This document shows, piece by piece, positions 6,867-13,724 of a DNA stretch of 20,047 bases (position 1 is the stretch's first letter; each line of letters starts with the position of its first letter). A program made the position numbers and the translations under genes. This DNA comes from a virus. The notes under the pieces are model-generated. The model ran no database searches. It saw only the letters and a program-made list of their open reading frames with translations, and had not been told where the DNA came from. The DNA lies in the IMG/VR virus record IMGVR_UViG_3300042691_053159, positions 1-20,047 of that record; one strand, written 5' to 3'.

Positions 6867-6877
6867 GGGCCAGCCCC
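6846..6877 (-). terminator. Rho-independent terminator of the coiled-coil gene
   Basis: On the minus strand GGGGCTGGC (6877-6869) pairs with GCTGGCCCC (6864-6856), nine pairs including two G-U, with loop CCAT. It is followed by GATTCGTTTT. It lies 29 bases past the stop of the gene at 6906-7262. Confidence 0.65.
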
Positions 6878-6905
6878 GAACTCCGGTTCCTGTAGCTCGA
6901 ATGCG

Positions 6906-7262
6906 TTACTGCGCAGCTCCAGAGCCCGCCTTCGCTGCAGCGAGGGCCGCCTCGAGTTCCCCGACCTTCGCCTGAAGCGCAGTCAGCTCCTTGGTCTTTT
7001 CTTCCAGAGCCTTGCTCATCTCGGCGGCGACACCCTCGGCCTTGGCCTTCGTGTCGGCGATTTCGGCTTCCAAAGCCTTGCCTGCGTCCTGTAGTTTGGT
7101 GACTTCGCCGACTGAAGCCTCGGCCGCTGCCTTTGCCTCGGTCACCTGCGTTTCCAGGGCTGCAGCGGCGGACTGCAGCTGCTTCATCGGTCCCTGCTGG
7201 TAGAAGTACATTCCACCGGCGCCTATCACAAGAGCTACCAGGGCAGTGATTACGGTCTTCAT
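6906..7262 (-). CDS. Membrane-anchored coiled-coil protein, unknown
   Basis: The protein has 118 residues. Residues 4-20 (VITALVALVIGAGGMYF) form one N-terminal membrane segment or uncleaved signal anchor. Residues about 28-110 form a long coiled coil rich in Ala, Glu and Lys (TEAKAAAEASVGEVTKLQ, ADTKAKAEGVAAEMSK, LQAKVGELEAAL). The tail GSGAAQ is flexible. The predicted topology is an inner-membrane anchor with a periplasmic rod. Such proteins are common and often have no assigned role. Its own terminator (6846-6877) and a possible promoter (7315-7342) suggest a single-gene transcript. Confidence 0.8.
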   Translation of the reverse strand: MKTVITALVALVIGAGGMYFYQQGPMKQLQSAAAALETQVTEAKAAAEASVGEVTKLQDAGKALEAEIADTKAKAEGVAAEMSKALEEKTKELTALQAKVGELEAALAAAKAGSGAAQ

Positions 7263-7314
7263 ATTATCTCCATGTCATTATGGCCGAGGTCTCCAGCTGT
7301 CTGGCGACCGGCGA

Positions 7315-7342
7315 AACATCGTCGTAGCCCGAAAGATGTCAA
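7315..7342 (-). promoter_or_regulatory. Possible promoter of the coiled-coil gene
   Basis: On the minus strand a perfect -35 TTGACA (7342-7337) is followed, 16 bases on, by a weak -10, GATGTT (7320-7315). It ends 53 bases before the ATG of the gene at 7262. The -35 is convincing and the -10 is not. Confidence 0.35.
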
Positions 7343-7415
7343 TCTTGAGACAGCGCAACAATCAGGCAAAGGATTTTAACGCAGAATTGAGTTGTTCACC
7401 AAAAATCGCGCGCGC

Positions 7416-7973
7416 CTACAACCTGAACAGTCTCACCAGCGCGTTCAGCGCCACACGCAGATTGCCAATATCCTCCTCAGGCCAGTGCATGGCGTCCTCA
7501 TCCGTGCAAATGACGCGGTAGACCAGCAACGTTGGCCTACGACCTCGCGACATGCGGTGCTCCCGGTCGCAGGCATCCAGCACATTGGTCGCGTCGTTGA
7601 AGCGGCGCTTCAGCTTCTCCAGGACATCCAACACTGGCTCACTCGGGCTGGCACCGACGACACCCTCGTTGATCAAGAGTCCTGCCATCGACCGTGGGCT
7701 GGGAGACGGCAGGCCCACAGTCGCGTGGTGGTCGCGGTAGAGCTGGCCGAAGGCAATGCCCGCCTGATACTGCGTCTCGCTGATGAGGTCGCGGAAGGCG
7801 AGACGCCCCAGCGCCGTGCCGAGCCGCTCGTCCTTCGCCTGTTTGGCTGTCACGCCGAAGTGCCGGCGCCGCGCTTCGATAGCAACGCTCATGGCGTCCT
7901 TCTCGAGTTCCTGACGTGTGCGCTTGCCACAGGGGTAACGCTTGCCGGCCTTGCGCTTGCGTCCGGGTGCCAT
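7416..7973 (-). CDS. Phage-type unknown protein, basic N-terminus
   Basis: The protein has 185 residues. The start (MAPGRKRKAGKRYPCGKRTR) is strongly basic and fits a nucleic-acid-binding tail. The remainder is mostly helical (LGRLAFRDLISETQYQAGIA, VLDVLEKLKRRFNDATNVLD, IGNLRVALNALVRLF). Proteins with this kind of MA-GRKRK-GKR opening occur in replication and early regions of alphaproteobacterial prophages, with no known activity. It is the last gene of a minus-strand operon, starting 3 bases after the stop of the DUF6378-like gene, so it is almost certainly co-translated with the RuvC-like resolvase module. Confidence 0.7.
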   Translation of the reverse strand: MAPGRKRKAGKRYPCGKRTRQELEKDAMSVAIEARRRHFGVTAKQAKDERLGTALGRLAFRDLISETQYQAGIAFGQLYRDHHATVGLPSPSPRSMAGLLINEGVVGASPSEPVLDVLEKLKRRFNDATNVLDACDREHRMSRGRRPTLLVYRVICTDEDAMHWPEEDIGNLRVALNALVRLFRL

Positions 7974-7976
7974 GGT

Positions 7977-8261
7977 TCAGTTTCCTTCCGTGTTGGAGTT
8001 TTGGATCAGTTCGCGCAGCAGGGCGGCGTAACCGCAGACATCCACTGCCGAGTCTTCATGGGTGGGGTCATGGGCGAGGCGGGCCAGCTTCAGATCGAGG
8101 AGGCACAGCACGACCTGCGCCGGGGTGATCTGTCGGCACAGTGTGGTCGACCACCGGGCCGCAATGACCGCCATGCTGCCGCTGACATCCCCGTACTGTG
8201 TGCTCCGCTCAGCGATGACATTGGCAACGTGCTTGAGGAACTTCTCAGCGACGCTGCTCAT
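7977..8261 (-). CDS. DUF6378-like protein
   Basis: The protein has 94 residues. The pattern AERSTQYGD, MAVIAARWS, ITPAQVVLCLLDLKLARL and DSAVDVCGYAALL matches the DUF6378-type fold, a small all-helical phage family. Its conserved acidic and histidine positions resemble those of MazG-like nucleotide pyrophosphohydrolases. That catalytic link is only a suggestion here. The ATG overlaps the stop of the RuvC-like gene (ATGA), so the two are translationally coupled. The start at 8261 is preferred over the upstream frame to 8291 because of this overlap. Confidence 0.7.
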   Translation of the reverse strand: MSSVAEKFLKHVANVIAERSTQYGDVSGSMAVIAARWSTTLCRQITPAQVVLCLLDLKLARLAHDPTHEDSAVDVCGYAALLRELIQNSNTEGN

Positions 8262-8776
8262 GCGACACCGCCGTTCGTGTCGAGGGCCCAAAGCAGGATG
8301 GCGATGGCATCCGCCTCGTTATCGTCGGCAGGCTCGAAGCCGCGTTCCCGGATGGCAGCGATCATCGCCGCCTTGTCGGCGTTCCCCTTGCCCGTGGCGA
8401 AGCGCTTGATGGTGCCCACAGGCACCCCCTGGTAGGCGATGCCCCTCTGCTCGCACCAGCTGGTGAGAGCTGCGAGGAATCCGCCGTAGATGTGGGCGGC
8501 GTCCGTGCCGATGTGGCGACGAACTTCTTCGAAATAGACGGCATCGATGCCGCCTGTGACCTCAAGCGTCTGGTCCAACCACTTGCCGAAGCGCAGATAG
8601 CGCATGCCGCCGCCCTCGTAGCGGCTGGGCCGAAACTCGGTCGTGCCGTGGAGGATCCGGCAACGGGCGGTGCGGACGGCCCACCCGGTGGTGCTGCCGA
8701 GGTCGAGGGCGAGGATCGAAGTGATGACCGGGCTTGGGGTTACCACTGGCGCAGGCAGGGCTGCGGCTACCATCAT
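8258..8776 (-). CDS. RuvC-like Holliday junction resolvase (phage type)
   Basis: The protein has 172 residues with an RNase H-like fold. ILALDLGSTTGWAV (21-34) carries the first catalytic Asp at 25. VYFEEV (80-85) carries the middle Glu. DDNEADAIAILLWAL (151-165) carries the last acidic cluster, ending Asn-Glu-Ala-Asp-Ala as in RuvC and phage resolvases. KRFATGKGNADKAAMIAAI sits just before it, as in the family. Such enzymes cut branched DNA intermediates during phage replication or packaging. The ATG at 8776 follows AAGGAGACCATC. It is the second gene of the operon after the ATPase and overlaps the DUF6378-like gene. Confidence 0.88.
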   Translation of the reverse strand: MMVAAALPAPVVTPSPVITSILALDLGSTTGWAVRTARCRILHGTTEFRPSRYEGGGMRYLRFGKWLDQTLEVTGGIDAVYFEEVRRHIGTDAAHIYGGFLAALTSWCEQRGIAYQGVPVGTIKRFATGKGNADKAAMIAAIRERGFEPADDNEADAIAILLWALDTNGGVA

Positions 8777-8882
8777 GATGGTCTCCTTGAATGAGGTCGG
8801 TTGGGATGAGGGATGGTGGCCTGGCGCCACCGGCCGGTTACTTCGAAAGTAACTCAGGGCGGCCGCGGGAGATGGACCGGGG

Positions 8883-10781
8883 TCATTCCATCACCTCCCG
8901 GAGCCATGCCGGCATCGATTTCTGGTCGGGGAACGTGGGGGAGGATGGGTTCTGACGTTCCCCCAAACGTTCCCCGGCACAAGGCTCTGATTTTGTTGGC
9001 TGAGGGGAAGGTGGGGAACGTGGGGAGGGTTTTTCCGGCTCTTCCTTCACAGGCGCGCGCGTGTGCGCGTGCGTTAGTGTTGGAAAACGTTCCCCACGTT
9101 CCCCACGTTCCCCGGAGGCTTCAAGATCAATGGCTTGGCTCGGGGAACGTTCGAAACCAACGTTCCCCTCCGAGGCACAACGTTCCCCGCTCGACTCCAA
9201 ATCCGACCCCGGAAAACGTTCCCCACGTTCCCCGGCAATCACGAGCTGCCACTGCTGGGCCTGATGCGTCACGCCAGCGGCTCGGAGTCGGATATCAAAA
9301 CCTGCCACCCGGAAGACGCGGTCGCGCATCCGGCCGAGCGCCTTTCCCAGCCGCGTGCGCTGCGACTTGTCGTTTCCGGTGCCAAGCGGAAGGGGCGGCT
9401 CACAGCCGACAGCCACCTCATAGAGGTCGCCCGAGCGAACCTCGGCTGTTCCGTAACGCGACCACCAACCACTGACGAAGGCGGCCCAGGCGCTCCCCTC
9501 GGCATCCGAAGCCGCCATCATCTCATCCAGGTTTCCGAGGAAGCCCTCGATGCCTGCGATTTCCACAATGCCGCCGATGGTGCCGGCCCAGTTCTCGTAG
9601 GAACCGATGGTCTTGCCCCCGCGCGGGCGACCGGCAGCGATCCATGCTTGAACAAGGGTAAGACAGGCAGCGACGAGACGCGCCCGGTTGGCGCGCACCC
9701 AGGTCATGAGATCGGGATGGCGGAAACTCCCACGCTGCCAGGGGCGCTCGACATGCGCATCGAGCCTGATGCGCACGAGGCGGCGTGCCATCTCGTTGGA
9801 GAATTCGGGATTGTTGCCAGTGGCGATCCAGACACAGCGGATCGGCAGCCGCGCCATCTCCGAGGCGCCGAGGATGCGGTCCTCCCAGAAGGGTGCCGTG
9901 AGCGCCGCGGCAACGGCTGAGCTGTCCAGCTTGTTGCGGAGGTTGTCGATGAGTAGGATCGATGGCACCTGCCGGAGCTTGGCGGTGACGCGCTTCCGCC
10001 ACTCCTCGTCATCCCGGCCCTCCGTCATGACACTGGCGCCCAAGCCCGTCAGGATGGTGGCGATCGAGTCCACCATGAGCGTGGCGCCCGTCCCCGGTGT
10101 CGGCTTTTCGATGAGGTGAAGCGGTGTGGGCCCGTCGATCATCGAGCGCACGAAGCCAAGGAGCAGCAGCGCCACGGCATGCGCCATCTCGGAGGGTGAG
10201 ACGAACGGGAAGTCCCCCAGCAGGTCCTCGCAGATCAGGGACCGGGCCTCGGCGATCTGCCGCGGCGATGGACGCTCCGGAACGGCCGGAACGCTGAAAC
10301 CCGGTGCCGGCTGGTAGAGCAATCGCGCATCCGGATGATAGCCGGGGCCGGTGAGCAGCTTGCCGTTCCGGCCGAACACCGGCGTGTTGACGATTCCCAT
10401 CAGAACCGGGAGACCGGGATCAGGAGTGGCAAGCACGGACTTCACGACCGCCACCGGCGGCGGCGCAGGCACGATCTCACCCTTGCTGTTCGAGCGGACC
10501 CAGCTCGCGAGCCTGGCCAGCATGTGACGAAGCCTGTCTTCATTCAGGGCCGCGGCAACAGGGCGTCCCTCATCGTCGGGCACCACCCATGTCGGCTGGC
10601 CGGCGTAGCGGAAGAGCCAGGGCGACCGGTTCGAGGTGAGCAGCAGCGACCACACCCGCTCGACGGCACGCGCAAGATCGCCCTCGTCGGCCCGTAGCAC
10701 CGGCGGATCTTCGGGGCCGTTCAGATAATTGAGCGGCCGATGCTGACCGATTTCCGGAGAAGCCTCTTCTGGCCTGGGCAA
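8883..10781 (-). CDS. Phage-type replication ATPase, N-terminal half apparently missing
   Basis: The frame codes for 632 residues from TTG 10781. It stays open to 10856, adding NPDAVRAAIKAA, which looks like real coding. Residues about 225-240 (KPTPGTGATLMVDSIATI) sit where a P-loop would, but Ala replaces the usual Lys. SILLIDN (274-280) is the Walker B-like strand. ATGNNPEFSNEMARRLVRIR (320-339) is the sensor and arginine region. I recall relatives having a Toprim or primase part upstream; here that part is absent and the frame begins at the edge of a low-GC insert. From about residue 515 the tail is Ser/Pro/Glu-rich with repeated GER and GERFP units. By context it acts as the DNA-unwinding ATPase of the resolvase operon. 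The ATPase class is firm. The truncation is inferred. Confidence 0.75.
   Translation of the reverse strand: MPRPEEASPEIGQHRPLNYLNGPEDPPVLRADEGDLARAVERVWSLLLTSNRSPWLFRYAGQPTWVVPDDEGRPVAAALNEDRLRHMLARLASWVRSNSKGEIVPAPPPVAVVKSVLATPDPGLPVLMGIVNTPVFGRNGKLLTGPGYHPDARLLYQPAPGFSVPAVPERPSPRQIAEARSLICEDLLGDFPFVSPSEMAHAVALLLLGFVRSMIDGPTPLHLIEKPTPGTGATLMVDSIATILTGLGASVMTEGRDDEEWRKRVTAKLRQVPSILLIDNLRNKLDSSAVAAALTAPFWEDRILGASEMARLPIRCVWIATGNNPEFSNEMARRLVRIRLDAHVERPWQRGSFRHPDLMTWVRANRARLVAACLTLVQAWIAAGRPRGGKTIGSYENWAGTIGGIVEIAGIEGFLGNLDEMMAASDAEGSAWAAFVSGWWSRYGTAEVRSGDLYEVAVGCEPPLPLGTGNDKSQRTRLGKALGRMRDRVFRVAGFDIRLRAAGVTHQAQQWQLVIAGERGERFPGSDLESSGERCASEGNVGFERSPSQAIDLEASGERGERGERFPTLTHAHTRAPVKEEPEKPSPRSPPSPQPTKSEPCAGERLGERQNPSSPTFPDQKSMPAWLREVME
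8928..9233. repeat. Twelve copies of ACGTTCCCC in 306 bases
   Basis: Nine plus-strand copies start at 8955, 8967, 9087, 9096, 9105, 9160, 9180, 9216 and 9225. Three inverted copies (GGGGAACGT) start at 8928, 9013 and 9142. Three copies at 9087-9113 are back to back, as are the two at 9216-9233. All lie in the tail of the ATPase gene, where the inverted complement GGG-GAA-CGT codes for Gly-Glu-Arg. An alternating purine-pyrimidine tract lies between copies at 9053-9073. Confidence 0.85.
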
Positions 10782-10819
10782 TGCGGCCTTGATTGCGGCA
10801 CGGACAGCATCGGGGTTAG

Positions 10820-10879
10820 GCGATATACGCGGGCAGGAATTAAGAGGCCGCCATCTCTACCATTCAGCTAGCGCCGTGA
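10820..10879 (-). other. tRNA-like remnant, not a functional tRNA
   Basis: On the minus strand, TAGCTGAATGGTAGAG (10870-10855) matches a tRNA D-arm almost exactly. Eight bases later CTCTTAA (10846-10840) matches a tRNA-Lys(CTT) anticodon loop. The D stem does not close, the anticodon stem is imperfect, and there is no T-arm (GGTTCGA) or CCA end. It looks like the 5' half of a decayed or disrupted tRNA gene. It sits between the stop of the low-GC nuclease gene and the truncated start of the ATPase frame. Confidence 0.3.
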
Positions 10880-10880
10880 G

Positions 10881-11546
10881 TCAAATGCGGATACCACCAT
10901 ACCTTTTGAAGAGCTCAAGGTTATCAGCGTCAAATTGATCATCTCGCTGGAATTGTCTATCGAATGTATGCCCCATCGTGAGATAATTGTTCTCATTCCA
11001 GTACCATGGCTGCAAAACAAGCGTTATCGTCTTAGAACCTAAATACCTGTCAAGGTGAGCATACGCCCATAACTGCGCCCAGCAGTTGGGCCATGTACTT
11101 GGGTCAGTCTCGCCATATAGCAATTCATCACGGGATTTATTCGTTGTCTTGCGTTCGAAGACTATGGCGTGAGATTCTGATCGGTTCACAAGCACAAGGT
11201 CCGGCTTACCCCTAAGCTTTCTATTATCACTCGATCTTAAAAGAACAGATGACTCCAAGATTTCACTATCTTCTCCTTTATCGCAGTAATCAACAGACCA
11301 AATGTCGTTGTTGGTGGCATTCCACTTTGGGCGCAGATGATCTCGTCTTATCTCCTCAATCGTGAAATGCGCCAAGTAGCCCATATACTTTTTGATCTCC
11401 TCAGCATCAAATCTGCTCGATCCACCTCCTTGATTAGACATACCATGCGATGGCCGAAATAAAGACCGCCTCAATCGCGATCCGACTTCAGTATCAAACA
11501 CCCAACTGGCAAAGTTTGACGCTGTGAATGGCCGATCATTTGTCAA
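10881..11546 (-). CDS. PD-(D/E)XK nuclease-like protein (RecB/Cas4 type)
   Basis: The protein has 221 residues. RGKPDLVLVNRSESHAIVFERKT (112-134) holds the PD motif (115-116) and the E-x-K motif (131-133). NCWAQLWAYAHL (154-165) holds a QxxxY motif (158-162), the combination typical of RecB/Cas4-type nucleases. The first 100 residues are unassigned. No ATG fits: the frame begins at TTG 11546, directly after a TAA, with GGTGAGATAA as ribosome binding site. Base composition is much lower in GC than in all neighbours, which points to recent transfer. It overlaps the end of the exonuclease remnant by 11 bases. A defence or DNA-repair role is possible; no partner gene is seen. Confidence 0.72.
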   Translation of the reverse strand: MTNDRPFTASNFASWVFDTEVGSRLRRSLFRPSHGMSNQGGGSSRFDAEEIKKYMGYLAHFTIEEIRRDHLRPKWNATNNDIWSVDYCDKGEDSEILESSVLLRSSDNRKLRGKPDLVLVNRSESHAIVFERKTTNKSRDELLYGETDPSTWPNCWAQLWAYAHLDRYLGSKTITLVLQPWYWNENNYLTMGHTFDRQFQRDDQFDADNLELFKRYGGIRI

Positions 11547-11660
11547 TTATCTCACCAAAATCATTGAGGGCGTCATCAGTCCTGATCGCCGTAATTGCAG
11601 GATTTGGTCATAGATGGCATCGCTGTCCGTCGTTTCGGTGTCGTAGAAGACAAACGTCAT
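11536..11660 (-). pseudogene. N-terminal fragment of an exonuclease I-like gene, frameshifted
   Basis: From ATG 11660 the frame reads MTFVFYDTETTDSDAIYDQI and LQ, the N-terminus of SbcB/DnaQ-type 3'-5' exonucleases, with the Asp-x-Glu catalytic motif at residues 7-9 (YDTETT). The frame then leaves the family (LRRSGLMTPSMILVR, stop at 11549-11547). In the next frame the match resumes: TAIRTDDALNDFGEIIDK, like the AIRTDxxxNxxGE stretch of E. coli exonuclease I, with its stop at 11538-11536. One missing T at about 11593-11596 (CAATTA where CAATTTA would encode Gln-Phe) explains the switch. About 42 of the family's roughly 470 residues remain. The rest is replaced by the nuclease gene. Confidence 0.72.
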
Positions 11661-11688
11661 GGATATTCTGCCTCGCCCCTCAGGTCCT

Positions 11689-12915
11689 TCAGTCTTTCCG
11701 GCCAGAGATCGTGGTTCTTGTTTCGACAGGGCTGGAAATCGTGCTCTTCAGCCAGCAACTCTTTCTTCTGGCCATGTATGTAAATCCGCGGCAGCGATCA
11801 TCCTTCTCACAACTGTCAGAGCACTCCCCGAATCCCACATCCCGGATCTCCCGGTAGTCGTTCCCCGGATAGTCGGTTCTTTCCATGATCGTGATCGTCG
11901 ATCTTCGTAGCTTGCTCTCCAGGTATATCCTGTAGCCAGCGAAGGCATTGGGGTTCCTGAACACGCGTTCGCCATCAGACTTCAGGAAACACACATCGTG
12001 TCTCGTGTTGAACGTGAATGCCTGGCAGCGCCGGTCGGACACGCATGCCTCTTCGCACTGGGCCGCCGAGAGGTTCTTCAGCGGCATGCCGGGAAGGTCA
12101 TGACCGAAGATGTCCGCACCTTGAATATGAGCCATGGCAATCCGGCTGTTGTCGACAGGAGGCGCGGTCACCGCGGGAGGAGTGCCCGGCCCCACCTGGC
12201 CGGATGGCGGCTCTATCGGCGCCACCACGATCTCTTGATCATTCGAGGGGCTGGCAGGCTTTCTCCGGTCCGTCGCAGGCGCCGTTTCATTTGCTATCTT
12301 CACATCGATGCCGACGCTCTCGGCGTCCTGAAGGGTCAACCAAGTCATTGAGTTGGGCGATGCGGAGCTGATGTAGGCAATCGCGTACTGTGACAGGCCC
12401 AGAGAGTTGAGGTATGCGCCAACCAGCGCGTTTCCAACGCCGGTCTCCCGGTTCACACCGTTCTCCTGGATGAAGGAGGCATGGAAGCCCACTTTCGATG
12501 ACTCTTCCATGTAACGTTGCACGCCCGCGAGCCAGATGTAACCGCAGGCGGACGCACAGACGGTCTCGGCGGGAACGTATGTGAAGAAGCCTTTCAGCCT
12601 GATCGCCTTTCCGATCTCCACGCCAGCGAGTGTGCTCCCGCCGGGACTGTTCAGAACGACAATGGCCATGTCGTTCTGAAGGGCCAGCTGCGCGAACTTC
12701 TTTTCGTCTCCGGCTACAAGCTCGCCTTCAATCGTTATGAAGACGAAGTCACCAGAAGGATCCCGTTCCACGCTGATCTCAGCGGCCTCGGGGTAACCCC
12801 ACATTCCTGCGAGCAGAACCGCCGAAAGAAGCAACAAGCAGAGGGCGCGCCCACCGGCCCTGAGTAGAACACCGTTCAGACAAGTACGCCCAGGATCGTC
12901 GTGCTGGCGTTGCAT
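11689..12915 (-). CDS. Secreted ClpP-like serine protease with two PAN domains
   Basis: The protein has 408 residues. Residues about 23-45 are a signal peptide or membrane anchor (GRALCLLLLSAVLLAGMWG). Residues 50-205 are a ClpP/SppA-type crotonase-fold domain: VVLNSPGGSTLAGVEIGKAI (86-105), VPAETVCASACGYIWLAG (114-131) with the nucleophile Ser122, and KVGFHASF (141-148) with His145. A linker rich in Pro and Thr spans about 212-258. Two PAN/Apple domains follow, about 263-332 (Cys287, 291, 297, 309) and 345-408 (Cys365, 369, 375, 387), each with the C-x3-C-x5-C spacing and a final CFLK or CWLK. PAN domains bind protein or sugar, so this is probably an extracytoplasmic protease targeted to a surface ligand. 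The start overlaps the HD-gene stop by one base. Confidence 0.85.
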   Translation of the reverse strand: MQRQHDDPGRTCLNGVLLRAGGRALCLLLLSAVLLAGMWGYPEAAEISVERDPSGDFVFITIEGELVAGDEKKFAQLALQNDMAIVVLNSPGGSTLAGVEIGKAIRLKGFFTYVPAETVCASACGYIWLAGVQRYMEESSKVGFHASFIQENGVNRETGVGNALVGAYLNSLGLSQYAIAYISSASPNSMTWLTLQDAESVGIDVKIANETAPATDRRKPASPSNDQEIVVAPIEPPSGQVGPGTPPAVTAPPVDNSRIAMAHIQGADIFGHDLPGMPLKNLSAAQCEEACVSDRRCQAFTFNTRHDVCFLKSDGERVFRNPNAFAGYRIYLESKLRRSTITIMERTDYPGNDYREIRDVGFGECSDSCEKDDRCRGFTYMARRKSCWLKSTISSPVETRTTISGRKD

Positions 12916-13409
12916 CAGGAACCCTCGGCGCTCTCAGTTTTCCGCTTGGACAGCATGCGCTGAGCCAGGGGCCATGTGCGATCGCAGAACCCCCATTTCG
13001 CGGGCTCGATTCCCACACGCCGCAGTTCGATGCGGTCCGCTGCCCAGCAGCAGGAGATATCGAGATCAGCATGTACCTTTCCGGCGTCGTGCCAGTGCAG
13101 GGCCTCTGTCAACCGGGACAGTCTTCCAGGTTCGAAATCGAAGTAGCGACCGTTGAGCACCTTCGCGACCTCCGCAGCACGCGCCCCGTGTCGCGGATCC
13201 TCCCACTCGTTCTCACGCCGGCAGTCATGCAGCAGTGCGAACACGGCCACGAGCGAGTGATCGCCCGCAAGTTCGTCCGCAAGTACCATTCCGTTCGAGA
13301 GCACGGCACGCCAATGAGTCGGGCCGTGGTGGCTCTCGGGGCCGAGCATGAAGTGGGACTCCGCTTCCCGGAGAAGGCCGGCGGTATCGACATCAATCAG
13401 TTCGATCAT
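12915..13409 (-). CDS. HD-domain metal-dependent phosphohydrolase
   Basis: The protein has 164 residues. HHGPTHWRAV (27-36) supplies the first His. FALLHDCRRENEWEDPRHGARAA (57-79) supplies the His-Asp pair at 61-62 and the later His74. ISCCWAADRIELRRVG (118-133) supplies the last Asp (125). This order fits HD hydrolases that act on nucleotides or other phosphates; the substrate cannot be told. The ATG at 13409 follows AGGAAGAAAGCACTCGC. The frame upstream to 13472 has no signal. It leads a two-gene operon: its TGA overlaps the ATG of the protease gene (TGATG), so they are translationally coupled. Confidence 0.82.
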   Translation of the reverse strand: MIELIDVDTAGLLREAESHFMLGPESHHGPTHWRAVLSNGMVLADELAGDHSLVAVFALLHDCRRENEWEDPRHGARAAEVAKVLNGRYFDFEPGRLSRLTEALHWHDAGKVHADLDISCCWAADRIELRRVGIEPAKWGFCDRTWPLAQRMLSKRKTESAEGS

Positions 13410-13561
13410 GCGAGTGCTTTCTTCCTGATGCAGTAGCGTCTCGGATAACGAGGTCCATTCCGGCAGTATCACTCAAAGGTTTTGGACCATGCAAGCAGAC
13501 TGGGATCAAGACTTGCTGTCGGTCAGACGGGCAGATGAGCGTGTGAGAGCGATCGTCCCTG

Positions 13562-13590
13562 TTGACACCAGCATCGGCGTTCGTTATAAA
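13562..13590 (+). promoter_or_regulatory. Sigma70-type promoter of the SAM cassette
   Basis: The -35 TTGACA (13562-13567) is perfect, the spacer is exactly 17 bases, and the -10 TATAAA (13585-13590) differs from consensus by one base. It points into DUF3293 and metK. Transcription should start near 13597, giving a leader of about 128 bases. Such a close match to consensus is unusual in a high-GC alphaproteobacterium. Confidence 0.75.
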
Positions 13591-13608
13591 GAACATAGCA
13601 TCTAGATT

Positions 13609-13702
13609 GGGTCGACGCCCAAACCAACCTGCCTTCCCGGGCAAGGTGGTATCCGAGAGGAGATGCGGCTTGAAAGAGCAATCATACGGGGTGCGTCGAC
13701 CC
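13609..13702 (+). promoter_or_regulatory. Long-range inverted repeat in the leader RNA
   Basis: GGGTCGACGC (13609-13618) pairs with GCGTCGACCC (13693-13702), a perfect 10-bp stem that would enclose 74 bases of the predicted leader. It ends 22 bases before the DUF3293 start. It may be an RNA structure; the core GTCGAC could also serve as paired protein sites. No known riboswitch class was recognised here. Confidence 0.4.
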
Positions 13703-13724
13703 TCCGAGTTATGAGGGATCAGGA

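Noticed and set aside
7392-8435. 347-codon plus-strand frame over the resolvase operon
   Set aside because: It covers three well-supported minus-strand genes with ATGA overlaps and contains no recognisable motif.
8928-9233. CRISPR array
   Set aside because: The repeated unit is only 9 bases, spacing is irregular, orientation is mixed, and it lies inside a coding frame.
8813-9475. Plus-strand frame with NVPHVP repeats
   Set aside because: The repeats are the complement of the GER codons of the ATPase tail; no start signal or family.
10820-10879. Functional tRNA-Lys
   Set aside because: The D stem does not close and the T-arm and 3' end are missing, so it is kept only as a remnant.
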